A stretch of 64,000 nt of DNA from Rhypophila decipiens. Taxonomy: Eukaryota > Ascomycota > Sordariomycetes > Sordariales > Naviculisporaceae. How positions within the stretch are numbered: position 1 is the stretch's first letter; every line of letters starts with the position of its first letter. Made by a program: the position numbers and the translations under genes. Shown one piece after another: positions 1 through 12,232 of the stretch. The notes under the pieces are model-generated. The model was not told the origin of the DNA, ran no database searches, and saw only the letters and a list, made by a program, of their open reading frames with translations. The stretch is from positions 424,766 to 488,765 of the forward strand of contig MU858058.1 in the NCBI GenBank assembly GCA_033297075.1. The letters run 5' to 3'.

Positions 1-3000
1 GCATGGAGACAATCTCGGATGCCGTATCTCGAGGGCGCGGAGTGCGGCGACTATCATGCCTGAAAGTCGGCGTATCGATCATGTTGCCTCTCGGAGATGT
101 CTGCCAATTCTCGTCCCCGGAATCAGACTGGGCGTAAAGCGGCCGGTGAAAATTCGTGGTTGATCGGCTTGGCCTGATGGAAAATAGCCCGATGTCCCCA
201 GTCTCGGTCGTCGTTTTCAGCATGCTCTCGAGAGGTCCCGGGCGGTTTAAGAGGCAGGTGTTCTCGTTAACGCTCCGAAGAGGTCGCCGCGTAAAAGGAT
301 TCGAGTCGACCGTTCCAGGAGAGAAGCCCGTGTCGGCGGCATACCTCCGGTTCATGGATCCATGGCTGGCAGATCGTCTTGCTGCTCGCACTTGTTCCAT
401 GACGAAGGTGGTGTGGTGATACCGGTATGTTGAATGAAAAGGATGACATTCAGAGCAAAAGGGAGGAATCGTGGTCCCAAAATACAGATCAGTGATCCTC
501 GTGGCGAGAAGCTATGAAGATGCAATCCGTGGTTGACCTTAGGAAGACAAGGCTCCTTGGGCTCAGAGGCTCAAGTTGCCATAGTCTGTTGGCTAGAAAG
601 TTGCTTGTTGAACTGTGAACAACCTCGAATTTCGAACCCGAAGTAGACGCACAAGGATAGGAATGCGAAGGGATCCACGGTCAATCGCTCTTTCCCAACG
701 GCAACACCCACATGAGTGCCGCGGTGGAGGCAGAAGTACACCGGGGAGGGCCATCCTGACTCTAGAGGAACGCAGAAGGGACGAATTAGTTTTGAGCCAT
801 GTGAATTGGGGAGGAAAGAGGCAGAAGTGGAAACCTGTTGGGGTTACCAGTGAAGGTAATTACTGCATTGGTGATGATAGCGAGTGGTGGCAGGCACGAT
901 GCGGCTTAATATATGATAAGCACAAACATAGGTCCCCTTTTCCCGACTATCCCATAACACAAACTCTTAGGTTGAGCATTGGTCTCCGTTTTTAGAGCCT
1001 TCATCTGATCCTCGTAAGTGACCAAGATGCTGACCGGGATGATTTGAGTCTCGTGGTCTCGAGTCCCGCTCACCGTAGACTGACCACTTTTTCATCCAAC
1101 GCACATGGCCGTCTTGAAACCTGGTCTTGGTCCTCTAGGAAACGATACTAGAACTCTCGATGAATGCGTTTTTCTGGCCACTCGGCTAGAAATGCCACGG
1201 AAATCAAGAATGGAAGTTATGGTCTGCCTTGGCTGAGGTGCCAAGGCGTGCCGTCGTTCTCGAGGCTGAACGCCTGATAATCTTCAAGCGAAAGAAATCC
1301 ATCTAACGACGTTCATCATCTTGACCTTGTATCACTACCAGCTCGTGGGTGGTCCGGTAGGAACGGACCGGTGTTTATCTTTGCAATCCTTTGTACGTGT
1401 ACCGGTACTGTACGGTATTACAGACACGGTGTACATACAAAAGGTATTGAGTGTTCAGCAGGCGGTCTGTAGCCACGCCTAGTGGAAGTAACCCCAGACG
1501 TGTCATGTTCCAAATTCCGACATTGCGGAGGTGCTACCGTCCGGACGGAGGATTTCCTGCCAGCTTATTATTTTGGGGCGATGTGGATACTGACCGTGAT
1601 GATAATCCCATGTGCGAGGTAGCAGCGAGCGGGAGTAAGAAAAGCATGAACCGCTGCACTGACATATCTGGCCTCAGATACGGTATACTTGACAGCGGTC
1701 TACTGTCTCAACGTCCGTCAAGAAGAGAAATGCCCCGAGAGAAATTAAGGCTGGGATGCCGTATCAAAATGGCCAGATCTGGCTGGGAAGTGGTGCACGT
1801 CCTCCTAATACTCCCTTATCCCCGGTCACCTATGCTGAGACAGTGTTGAGCTTGAAGGGAGCAAGATGAGAACCGTAAAGATTTCGATATGTGGTGTATC
1901 TGGACCCGACATGTATCTGGATCTGTAATACACCAGCAGAGGTGGCAATCAGTAATTGAGAGGACAGACCTCCACACTGGATAGACCCGGAACGGCTTGC
2001 CTTGAGGTGCCATCTTAACCGACCATCCCAGAGAGATGGAGACTGTGCCTCATTTCTATTGGTCCCTGCCTGTGAGGCTGTAAACTTAATAAACGCCGCC
2101 GTAAAGTGGTAGTGTAAAGCCGAGCAATCTCGTCCCGTATCGACTCCTACCTGCAGATTCAGTAACGGCATACATCGCCCGTTCGCCACAAGACCCTGGC
2201 TATACCATTGCCTTGATTAAATTATTAATCCAAGAAAATAATCATGAAATGTAATGAAGGGAATGCGGTGGGTTAAGGGTATCCAAGGGCTGTCGACATA
2301 GGACGGGACCTAGGGATTTAGAGTTTATACACCCGTAACATTTGCCATGATATTTCATGTGGAATACATGGTCTGCAGCACAAACAAGACCACCAACACC
2401 TTCTTTGACCAAGAGAATGACAATAAAACAATAGCTGCCGGTCTGTCGGTGCGAATAAAGCCACAGGAAGTCATTGTTCTATATCTTTTTAGGTCCAGCT
2501 GTCACCGCTACAAAAATTCAGAAAGCAGTCCCGATGAAATGCTTTCGAGGTCACCGAGACAACATCCGTAGTTTTGGTGGGTGATGCCTGCCATCAGAAT
2601 GTCAATTCAGTCCTCTTGGCATCCAGCCCACCCCACCACTGATCGGCCCCATTTTGGGTCAACCCCTGGCCAAGGCTGAGCTCATGCAGGAAAAGACACG
2701 CTGTTCTTCTCGACCCTGAAGAACAGATAGCTTAGAAATGGGGTAAAGCTGTTTTCGCCTCTAGATAAAAAGTAGCCACCTCTTTCCAATTCACCACTCC
2801 CGACGGTTTTCTCTATTCAACTTCCACCTCGATATAAAAAAGGGCCCTGTTCTTTCGAGGTCAATTTCTTTCCTGCACCAGGTATTCCTTGATCTTTATT
2901 TCTTGTCCAACTTCACAGAGTCCACAGTAAGTTTCCCCTCGTCCCTTCCCCGAGATAACCTTATCTGCAAACCCCAACCCGTCCGCCTCTCCTGTGTCCT

Positions 3001-3094
3001 TTCCCGACCATCTTTCCAATTTCACCGACCGCGCGAATCCCAACAGCAGCTAATCGTCTCTACCTCGTTCAGGACTACCAAAAAAAGAATCAAA
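1..3094. other. Gene-free leading region and promoter of the PDI gene
   Basis: No convincing gene is seen in the first 3.1 kb. The open frames are short (at most 132 codons), of low-complexity composition, and show no domain, no signal peptide and no splice-linked continuation. The last 300 bases carry the upstream region of the PDI gene: a TATA-like stretch at 2831-2842, CT-rich runs, and a possible 5' UTR intron (GTAAGT donor at 2927, CAG acceptor ending at 3049). The UTR intron is inferred from splice signals only. Confidence 0.6.
2831..2842 (+). promoter_or_regulatory. TATA-like element upstream of PDI
   Basis: A gatataaaaaag stretch lies about 255 bases before the PDI start codon, followed by CT-rich sequence. 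Position and composition fit a core promoter, with a spliced 5' UTR between it and the ATG. No transcript evidence is available, so this is a motif call only. Confidence 0.3.
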
Positions 3095-4731
3095 ATGCAC
3101 GGTGTCTACAGATACGCCCTCGGGCTGCTTGCTGCGGCGGCTGTTGCCACTGCTTCCGATGTCGAGCAATTAAAGAAGGACAACTTCGAGGCCTACGTTA
3201 AGGAGAACGACATTGTTCTTGCTGAGTGTAAGCTCTTCCCTCCTCAATCAATCGAACCAGTCTCTCGAGTGCGCCTGCTAACGCATTCTGAACAGTCTTC
3301 GCGCCGTGGTGCGGTCACTGCAAGGCCCTCGCCCCCGAGTACGAAGAGGCGGCTACCTCCCTCAAGGAGAAGAACATCAAGCTTGTCAAGGTCGATTGCA
3401 CAGAGGAGACCGAGCTCTGCCAACAATATGGCGTCGAGGGCTACCCCACTCTCAAGGTCTTCCGTGGCCTTGACAACATCTCCCCCTACAAGGGCCAGCG
3501 CAAGGCTGCTGCGTAAGTCCACCTTTTTGATTCTAGGGTCCAGGCACAGGCTAACAAGATCGACAGCATCACCTCCTACATGATCAAGCAGTCCCTCCCA
3601 TCAGTATCGCTCCTCACCAAGGATACTCTCGAGGACTTCAAGAAGGCCGACAAGGTCGTCATTGTCGCCTACATTGATGCCGCCGACAAGGCTTCCAACG
3701 AGACCTTCAGCAAGATCGCCGACAAGCTCCGGGACAACTACCCCTTCGGCGCTAGCAACGACGCTGCTTTGGCTGAGGCCGAGGGTGTCACTGCTCCTGC
3801 GATCGTCCTTTACAAGGAGTTTGATGAGGGCAAGGCCGTCTTCACCGAGAAGTTCGATGTTGAGGCCATCGAGAAGTTCACCAAGACCGCTGCCACCCCT
3901 CTTATCGGAGAGGTTGGCCCCGAGACCTATGCCGACTACATGGCTGCCGGTATCCCCCTCGCGTACATCTTCGCCGAGACCCCTGAGGAGCGCAAGGAGC
4001 TCAGCGATGCCCTCAAGCCCATCGCTGAGGCCCAGCGTGGAGTCATCAACTTCGCCACCATCGACGCCAAGGCTTTCGGTGGCCACGCCCCCAACCTCAA
4101 CCTCAAGGCCGAGAAGTTCCCCGCTTTCGCCATCCAGGAGACTGTCAAGAACCAGAAGTTCCCCTTCGACCAGGAGAAGGAGATCACCCACGATGTCATC
4201 AAGGCCTTCGTTGATGACTTCGTCGCCGGCAAGATCGAGCCCAGCATCAAGTCTGAGCCCATCCCGGAGACCCAGGAGGGCCCTGTCACCGTTGTCGTCG
4301 CCAAGAACTACAATGACATTGTTCTCGATGACACCAAGGATGTCCTGATTGAGTTCTACGCTCCTTGGTGCGGTCACTGCAAGTCTCTTGCCCCCAAGTA
4401 CGAGGAGCTCGCTGCCCTCTACGGCAAGAGCGAGTGGAAGGACAAGGTCGTCATCGCCAAGGTTGATGCCACTGCCAACGACGTCCCCGATGAGATCCAG
4501 GGCTTCCCCACCATCAAGATGTACGCCGCCGGTGCCAAGTCTGAGCCCGCCAGCTACTCTGGATCCCGCACTATTGAGGACCTCATCAAGTTCATTGCCG
4601 AGAACGGCAAGTACAAGGCGTCTGTTACAGTCGCTGAGGAGGCTGAGGAGTCTGCCGCCCCTGAGGCCGCTGCTGAGCCCGCTGCTGAGGAGGCCGAGGC
4701 TGCCAAGGAGGCTGAGCACGACGAGCTATAG
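3095..4731 (+). CDS. pdi1: Protein disulfide isomerase (ER)
   Basis: Catalyses formation and rearrangement of disulfide bonds in secretory proteins in the ER lumen. The model has three exons, 3095-3227, 3296-3512 and 3567-4731, encoding 504 aa, the usual PDI length. A signal peptide ([20 protein letters not shown]) is followed by a first thioredoxin domain with APWCGHC restored exactly across intron 1, two inactive b-type domains, a second thioredoxin domain with a second APWCGHC near residue 385, an acidic Ala/Glu-rich tail, and a C-terminal HDEL retrieval signal before the stop. Intron 2 has a clear gctaac branch site. Codons end strongly in C/G, as expected for an abundant protein; this bias also produces a long stop-free antisense frame, which is not a gene. 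Confidence 0.97.
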
Positions 4732-5338
4732 AGGAGATATCAATATGTACTTTAAGCATTTCTACGGTTTTCATTAGGGACGGCCGGTCGCTGACAAGCC
4801 CGGGGACTGGATGGAGCAAAAATACCTGTGTGCATTTCTTTAACTAATGAATTGATTTTTTTAAAACACAATACCAGCCGGAGGCATTCCTCAATTTGAC
4901 TCGTTAGGCTTGTGCATCAACAAACAGTGTCTCGTCCTTGTGGCCTGGTGAGGTAGTAGCTAATACCCCGAGCACTTGGTCATCGAGGTTCTGAAAGTTC
5001 ATTCAAAAGTAGCTTTGTTCACATGCAACCCCTATTCTCTGCAGGATGTCGTCGTTGAAAATTCACATTGCCATTGACCCCTGAAATCAGGCCACGTTCA
5101 GGAGAGGTATTTCTGCCGCCAAACACCGCCTAAATGTTCAGGGCCAGTTGATTGGCTCCGGTGCTCACTCTCATTGGAAGCTCCTACCCTGCTTGCGCCC
5201 TGCAATCCGGCCGTAAAGTGCTTGCATTTGACATCGAGACAACACAATACAACACCACTGCAGAATTGTCAGGTCGCGAGCTTGCGTGAATTTTATCATA
5301 AACGATCACCTCATCTCCCAAACGGTATATCGCCAACA
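4732..5338. other. Intergenic: PDI 3' end and upstream region of the next gene
   Basis: About 600 bases holding the PDI 3' UTR and the promoter and 5' UTR of the small mitochondrial protein gene. No open frame with coding character and no RNA gene is seen. Confidence 0.6.
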
Positions 5339-6415
5339 ATGAGTGCAAGAATTCTCTCGACTGGCCTAGGACTCGGTGCCAGCGCGCCATTCGCCGCCCG
5401 ATCTGCTACCCGCCACTTTCAGACTTCGGCGCGTCGTCTCGAGGCTGTCGTGGCGCCGGCCATTCCTGCTAGGAAACCTGTTGGAGCTTTCCGCGGAGGG
5501 TACGCATGACTCTTTTTCTTTCAGCTATGGCCTCACATCTTCTCTTGTTGTATCCCTGAAATTGTACAAAGGAGGGGCACCCCGGAGACGGCGCTGGATA
5601 ATGCCTCCCCATCTCTCTGGGATTTTCTGTTTCTTTTTTGCCATCTCATGTACTGACTTGTCATGCAATTGCTGCTTTTCTTCGGATACAGACTCTTTGG
5701 CTTCTTCTTCGGAAGCACCCTCGCCGGAAGCGCCGTCTACTACTACGTTTTCCAGGAATACAAGACCTCGAACGAGCTGTTGACTGAGGATATCTACGTG
5801 CGTTACTGCATTTGATTTCTTCCTGTCGTCGTCGTTTACTCCATATCACCAGCATATTACTCTTGGGCGTTTGAGCGAGCGAGCGGGCGAACAAGACAGT
5901 TTCTTTTGCTTTGTTTTTATACACAGCATAGATACCACCCCAGTTTCGTGTTACTATGTTTGGAAATTTAGATGTTTTGGGTGTTGATTGGGTTGGGCCA
6001 TTGCGGAAAACAGGAGCAAGTGGGATCGGGAAAATCTTGGAACGGAGGGACTGGGTTGGGGAAAAAAAAGGGGGGGGGGGGGATTTGGGTTTTGATTTCA
6101 GCGTAATTATTACTCTTCTCCCCGTTTCTTCTCTTCCCGGCTCCCTACTTTCTGGGTTTCCTGTTTCCTGCGCCCCCTTTTCTTGGGATGTTGGGGAGGG
6201 TTTTGCTTCCTTGGCAAGAGGGTTTGCGCTCGCTCGCCTGCTCGGAGCCCGTTTTCGATTTCATCACTACACTGCCTTTCTGCGTCCGATGATATAGTAC
6301 ATGCTGACCACATATACACCTACAGGCACTCCAGAACGCAGTCGATCGGTTAAGCAAGTACGTCGGTACCCTGGAGGACAAGATGGAGACGCTCGAGAGA
6401 CAGAAGAGAAAGTAA
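5339..6415 (+). CDS. Small mitochondrial single-pass membrane protein with coiled coil
   Basis: Function not recognised. Three exons (5339-5499, 5692-5797, 6326-6415) join in phase to give 118 aa. The first ~50 residues are rich in Ala, Arg and Ser with almost no acidic residues (SARILSTGLGLG..., AARSATRHFQTSARR), a typical mitochondrial presequence. A hydrophobic stretch, LFGFFFGSTLAGSAVYYYVF, follows and looks like one inner-membrane span. The C-terminus is a charged heptad-like helix (ALQNAVDRLSKYVGTLEDKM) ending in RQKRK. The architecture suggests an inner-membrane protein with a soluble coiled-coil tail. Intron 2 is 528 nt, several times longer than any other coding intron here, and contains a 13-base G run. 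The ATG at 5339 is the only start that gives the presequence directly. Confidence 0.8.
6070..6082 (+). repeat. Poly-G run inside an intron
   Basis: Thirteen consecutive G follow eight A, within the 528-nt second intron of the small mitochondrial protein gene. A homopolymer of this length is prone to replication slippage and to sequencing length errors. Confidence 0.9.
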
Positions 6416-6931
6416 ATGATGAATACGAAATGGGTTTTTTTTTATGGATGATGTATGCATACGGGTCTTTGGTTGGTCGTTGACTGAGGCAAAATAATAT
6501 CTGTACAAAAGAGAGGTCTGGGACGCTTTAGGTTGTTGGGCTCATGCTCTTCGTGACGAGCCACTATGCTGGAATTATTTTGGCACTCAACCTTTGTTGC
6601 TTGATATCATATATGCTCCAAATTTGAATATGGGCTTTAATCATCTCTCTTGCCTCTGGATCCCATGACGCAAGATGACGGGAATGGGAATTCGTCTTGA
6701 TAGGGAACTCTGTACGGAGTACCCAGCCAACTTGGGTGTCCCTGTCATAATAATAATGCACAAGCTTTCCCCAGGTTTTCCCCACGCTTCCCGGTTACAG
6801 GGCTTGGGGTCACTAGCTTACATCCTTAAAGCGCCAAAACTTTGCCGCGTCAAATCCCACTTTAACGCGTCCCATACAGTTTCCTCCGCCCCACTAAACA
6901 CCACGTTCAAATTCGCAGAGCCAGCTCCAAG
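6416..6931. other. Intergenic between mitochondrial protein and zf-HIT gene
   Basis: No gene seen. A TACGGAGTA motif lies at 6713-6721; the same nine bases recur in other intergenic parts of the window. The final ~100 bases are the 5' UTR and promoter of the zf-HIT gene. Confidence 0.55.
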
Positions 6932-8172
6932 ATGAACAATTTCGGCGTCATCGAGGTCGCCAGCACGAAAACGAAAAACGCTCCCGGGTGGGCATACGTA
7001 CCAGATGTCGGGCCTTCGCCCTCGGCGGCAGCTCTCCAGCCGGCCAACAGGAAACGAGCGAGGAACCAGACAGCCCTGAGCCTCTCTGACCTGTCGGCGC
7101 GGCAGGATGCAAAGATACGAAAAGAGCTAGAGGCCCTCGATCGAGATATCCACAAGGATGCGGCGATTCCTATACCGACCAAGGGCGGCGGCGCGAGTAG
7201 ATGTATGTTAAACAACAGCAACCCCGTTGCACGAGCCTTTTGATAATGACCAGCTAGCTAATCAGTGATTTCCAAACAGCTCAGAAACATACGCCCAACG
7301 TGCGCAAGATATCACAGTCCCAAAAGACATTTGCCAACCACCTCGATGACTACCAAGCGCTGCTGGCCCTGGCCGAGACCAACCCCGCTGCCGCTGCCGC
7401 CTTGATGAACACCGCTCCGCTGCCGAAGCCGGCCACTGCTGCTGCTGCCTCTTCGAGCTCAGCGAGGAACTCGAACTCGCCTGCTCCGACGTCTTCCTCT
7501 GGTGGTGATAAGGGGGCCAGCGGCGGCGGTGGGACCCCTTCTACGAGCAAACGATCAGCGGCCATGGCAAAGCGGGCGGCGTTAGCCACGGCCAACGAGA
7601 AAAAGAAAGCAGCAGCGGCGGCGGCAAAAGCCAAGGCGGAAGCAGAAGAAGCAGCCCGGGCGACGACGAGTGCAGATCAAGATGTAGAGATGACGGATGC
7701 CCCGGGCAGCAGCACAGAAGAAGGACTTGTTGGGGGAGTGGAAACAAGTGCTGGTTCAGGGTCATCACAACAACAACATGGCATTGCTGCTGCCGCCCCA
7801 GAAGAACAACCTAAATTACAACCTACTCCGCCGCCGCCGCAGATGTACCCACCAGACGGGACCATCCTCCCACCGTACAAACGAGCCCCGCCGCTACCAC
7901 ACGAAGGAGACAATGACCCGCTCTTGGTGTCGTATGTACCAAGCTTCCCGACGGACGACGAGTTGAGGGCGTTGTTTACCGCTCCGCCGCTGAGTTACCT
8001 CGAGGCGAGGGCTGCCTGGGGTGAGGAGGAGAGCCGGTATCCTTCCAGGAGCTTTTGTGATGTCTGTGGGTACTGGGGGCGGGTGAGGTGTTTGAAGTGC
8101 GGCGTGAGAACTTGTGCGTTGGCTTGTCTGAATACACACAAGGAGGAGTGTGTTACTCGGTATGGGTTGTAA
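6932..8172 (+). CDS. vps71: Zinc-finger HIT protein, SWR1 complex subunit (Vps71/ZNHIT1-like)
   Basis: Two exons (6932-7202, 7280-8172) give 387 aa. The C-terminus carries a zf-HIT finger, CDVCGYWGRVRCLKCGVRTC followed by ALACLNTHKEEC: the Cys/His spacing and the extreme C-terminal position match Vps71/Swc6 and human ZNHIT1. In that family the protein is a subunit of the SWR1/SRCAP remodeller, which deposits histone H2A.Z. The N-terminal third (LSLSDLSARQDAKIRKELEAL, then NVRKISQSQKTFANHLDDY after the intron) is the second conserved block. Between the two lies a long low-complexity insert rich in Ala, Ser, Lys, Gly and Pro (about residues 110-270), probably disordered. Other zf-HIT families exist, but domain order favours Vps71. 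Confidence 0.82.
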
Positions 8173-8894
8173 CGGGAACTTTGCAAGGACAAGGAGTTGT
8201 GAGGCTGGACTTGACTTGGATATTTATTGGGTCTGGCTGCTTGTTCTGGCCATATTGACAGTGTTTGTCGGTATATTATAGATGGATGGCAATATTGATA
8301 CCCAATTCTCGTGCACCCAGCACCTTCCAAGCCGAACCGCGTCCCTCCCAGAGTTGGACGTGACCTACAGACCGTCTCTGTTCGACTAGCAGGCGCGAAC
8401 ACCTCCCCCGTCTGTATTCAAGTTGAATCTGCGGTAAAAAAAAAAAGGCTTCAACCGAGCAATACTCTTTTCTCTGTATTTAATCGGGCAGGGAGGCACG
8501 AGTCTGTTGCGATGCCGCCGTGGAAATAAATTGTCCAGTTTCGCACATTGATTCACCCAGCCTCACCCTTCCACCTCTGAACTAATTTGGAGAGGTCGAG
8601 AATGTCCAGGCACGCTCCCATCGAATTGGAATCAACCAGTTGCATACACAATCACGTGGCTTTGAGCTGAGTGGCTGTGGCCGCCATACGTGTGACTGGG
8701 CGATGTTATCAATCATGCACATCCCAGCCTGATGGTGGTTCATAATCGCGACTATGCGGGACATTAACATCCACCGGACAGAGAAGCTGGGCAGCATATA
8801 GTTCGAAAGACCCGGAAAGACTCGACGGGGTATATCTCAAAAACTACCATTCTATTCCTTTGTCGGTTCACCTTTTCGTGCCACGGAAGCCAGG
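8173..8894. other. Intergenic upstream of the STAND gene
   Basis: About 720 bases with no coding frame of interest. It contains the zf-HIT 3' UTR and the promoter of the NACHT gene. Nothing repeated or structured was noticed. Confidence 0.5.
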
Positions 8895-11800
8895 ATGGAT
8901 CCTGTGTCGGCGTTTGGCCTTGCGAGTGGCGTCGCTCAGTTCGTCGCCTTTACATCCAAACTCATTTCTACCACCGTGGAAATTTCGGAATCAGCGAGCG
9001 GAGCCACAGCCGACACTTTGGCCCTTGATACTCTCTATGGAAAGTTGAGCGAATTGAGCAAGAGTCTCTCGACGGGATCGGGGGTGAGCGGGGCTGGACA
9101 GCCCGCTGGCCTGGCCCAGATTTATGCTGGGGTCAGTGAGCTCTCGGCAACCTGCAAGAACGAGTGCGATAAGCTCCTCACGATTGTACAGCATCTCAAG
9201 TGCAATGTTCCAGGACCCAAGAGGTGGCAGAGCTTTCGAGCGGCGCTCCGAAAACTCATGGCACAGTCCGAGATTGACCGACTGGAAGCGCGCTTGAGCA
9301 GTACACAGGCTACCTTGACGCTTCACATATGTTCTATCTCCAGGTGGGTAATTGTTCAGCTGTTTTCTTTCTTTCCAGACATCAAAATTCGGGGGGATGG
9401 GGGTTAGGCCTGGAAAGAGCAGAACTGACTAAATGTACCCAACATATAGCTACTGGCAGCAAGTTCATGTGCAAGAACTACGGCTCCTCCAAACTGAGAG
9501 CTGGCGGCTTCAACTGGATCACTCTGACACTCTTCGGAAGATTGAAAATGCCCTCGGAAGCTTGGAGGCCGATAATTTTAGGGCCCAAAGCCAGGCCACT
9601 GTTCCAGGCATCAGATCGCTAGAGCAGCAACTTTCTCAACTGACCTTGTCAGAGGAGCAGGCAGCAGCAGAACAAGCAATTCTGAGGAGTCTCAGCTTTG
9701 ACAGCCGCCCCACGAGACACTTGACAATTCCTGAAGCGCACCAAAAGACGTTCCAATGGGTGTTGAAACACGGCTCTGACGAGGGTATGAGCAGGCTCGC
9801 GGGCTGGTTAGTTGCTGGCAAGGGCATCTTCTGGGTTTCTGGAAAGCCCGGTTCAGGCAAGTCCACGCTCATGAAGTTTGTCGCCGATTCACCAGAAACT
9901 GCTTCTCTGGCGTCCAAATGGTCTCTGTGGAACCGACTCATCATCGGTAGCCATTATTTTTGAAGTGCTGGCACATCAATGCAGAAATCCCATCAAGGCC
10001 TTCTTCAGACATTGCTCTACGAAATCTTCCGCCAGCGTCCCGATCTCATCGAACCGACCTGCTCAGCGAGATGGCAGCAGGTGGCCGGGGGCAAATCTGG
10101 GAAAATGGATGCCTGGACTTTGGCCGAGTTGCACGAGGCACTTCGCAAAATTACTCCCAAAAACCTGACTTCTACTTCCACAGAGCACATGCAGGTAAAA
10201 TTTTGCTTCTTCATCGACGGCTTGGACGAATACGAAGGCGACCACCTGCGGCTCTGTCAGAGCCTACAGGAACTGGCCAAATCTCCCAGTGTCAAGCTAT
10301 GCGTATCAAGCAGGCCCTGGAATGTGTTTGAAGAGGCTTTCGGCAGTAATGTGGACTCCAAGATCTACATGCAAGATCTCACCAGAGACAACATACGTCG
10401 ATATGCGCTCAGTCGTCTAGAAGAGCACCCCCGATGGTCGTTGGTGGCCCCAATAGCCTCTCGCGGAAAATGGCTTGTCGACCAAATCACGGAAAGGGCA
10501 TGCGGGGTTTTCCTTTGGGTCTTCATCGTGACCAAACTGCTCCGGGAGGGCCTCACGAACAGGGACAGTTTTACCGATATTTCACGCCGGCTCGTGAGCT
10601 TCCCTGTCGAGCTTGAACCTTTCTTTCGACAGATTCTCGAATCGGTCGAGCCCTTCTACCACAAAAAAATGGCCAGCACACTACTCGTGGCCCTAGGGGC
10701 CGACTGGCCCCTGAATGGCTTGATATACGAGTTCCACGAGCAGGAGTACGACAATGCCGACTATATGTTACACACCCCAACCAGTGTTATGAATGACGAC
10801 GAAATGAAGGAGATTCTTGAAAACCTTGTATGGCGCCTGAACAGTAGGTCAAGGGGCCTGCTCGAGCTGGAGTCCGAGTCGGGCACCGTCACATTCTTAC
10901 ACCGCACCGTCCGAGACTTTCTCAAAACGCACGACATGTCAAAGTTTCTGTCAGAGAAGGTAGCCCGCGGCTTCAACACCAATTTCACACTCCTTAAGGC
11001 GCATATTACCCTCATCAAACGCGGCCAATTTGAAGACGAGACTGTAAGGCAGAGCTTAGGGAAATATAATCCGTCCCACCTTGTCGACTTGACAGCCCAT
11101 ACCTTGAGGTTCGCAGGGGAATTAGACTTATCCCCTCCGCCCGGATGCGGCTACCAAGACTGCCTTGACGAGCTGGACAAGACCATCATAACAAAGGAGA
11201 GCCTGGGCCATCTGGCTATGAATCTTCAGGGCCTGCCCTCTGGCTGCTTCTTCCGAGAACACCTCGTCCAATCACAGGTCGCCAACTACCTCCACAGCAA
11301 GCTGACTGAAAGTCCTACTTATCTCGCCGATCTCGGTCCAATCGTGCTCCCATACCTGATGTCACCAAAAATCGATAATGGGGTCCTCGACATGAATGCG
11401 TGGCGCGGGACCGAGATGATACGGCATGTTCTCGAGACACAGACCCTCGACCCCAATCAGCATACCAATACGCCTGGCGGCACCCCCTGGCAGATCCTCG
11501 TCAACAACATACGGATCTGGAAGATCGGGTCGGACCGGACCGCCGACTCGCGGCTGGGGTCTCTGTTCGAGAACGACATCTTCTCCATGTTCATTGAGAA
11601 GGGTGCCGATCCAAACGCCGTACTAGTCATCAACACTGGGCTGGCCGAGCTCTCCGTGGCTATGGCCTGGATCGTCTTCCTCCAGTTGGCCTTCCGCATG
11701 CCGGCGAACCCGGTCAACGAGGCCATATACCTCCGGGTTTTGAGCGAGCTGCTCGACGCTGGAGCCGGCCTATCCCCATTGCCTGTCTGCGTCCAGCAGT

Positions 11801-12090
11801 ACGTCGACCGTGGCATGGATTTTGCCCCTGCCCACGACAAGTTCTTTGGCCGCATCGTCCGTATGTCACCCGGCCAGCTGCGGAACAGCAATCCCCTCCT
11901 CCTCGCCAAGATCGCTCGTCGTCTTCTTCAAGCCGTCCACTCCTCCCCAGAGGTCCTCCAGTCACAATGGCCCCGGGAATCCATCAAAGCCGCACTCGCA
12001 AAGTTCCCTGTTGAACTTGTTTCCGGAATTGAGTGGCCCACTCCCTCTAATACTAGCGACATGCTCACACCAACCAATAATCCCACCTAG
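8895..12090 (+). CDS. NACHT STAND (NLR-like) protein gene, interrupted by one in-frame TGA
   Basis: Fungal STAND NTPase of the type involved in heterokaryon incompatibility and non-self recognition. Exon 1 is 8895-9343; the second exon begins at 9450 and runs in a single frame to 12090, apart from one TGA at 9961-9963. Read through, the product would be about 1029 aa. The N-terminus (MDPVSAFGLASGVAQFVAFT) matches the Helo-like/fungal STAND N-terminal domain. The NACHT domain shows Walker A GKPGSGKST (~281-289), Walker B-like CFFIDGLDEYEGD (~401-413) and CVSSRPWNVFEEAF. No ankyrin, WD or TPR repeats are evident in the C-terminal half, which is helical and unclassified. The TGA is codon 321, between HYF and SAGTSMQKS; family members have Trp (TGG) here. 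As read, the gene makes a ~320-aa N-terminal protein, and the 703-codon remainder starts with an ATG at 9979. It may be a nonsense allele, a young pseudogene or a base error. Confidence 0.8.
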
Positions 12091-12232
12091 AAACTGGACG
12101 GAATTAACAGACTTCTATTGAATCAACCGCCTCGGTCTCCCTCCTCCCCTAACCGTTCGGCAACATATTAGTACGATTTAGAATTTCAGCTAAACGTTGC
12201 TCCTGTCCCTTACATCTAACCCTCTCCTACAC

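Noticed and set aside
156..2571. Several 60-130 codon frames in the first 2.6 kb
   Set aside because: None has a domain, good composition or splice-linked partner; they fit chance open frames in non-coding DNA.
3601..4719. 372-codon open frame on the minus strand opposite PDI
   Set aside because: It is a shadow produced by the C/G-ending codon bias of the PDI gene. It is Leu/Gly/Asp repetitive and has no domain.
9961..9963. TGA as programmed readthrough or selenocysteine
   Set aside because: The following bases (AGT) are not a known readthrough context, and filamentous fungi are not known to use selenocysteine. Nonsense mutation or error is simpler.
9922..9967. A 46-nt intron that would remove the TGA in the NACHT gene
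   Set aside because: It is too short for a comfortable intron, has no branch site, and would delete conserved residues before the QKS motif.
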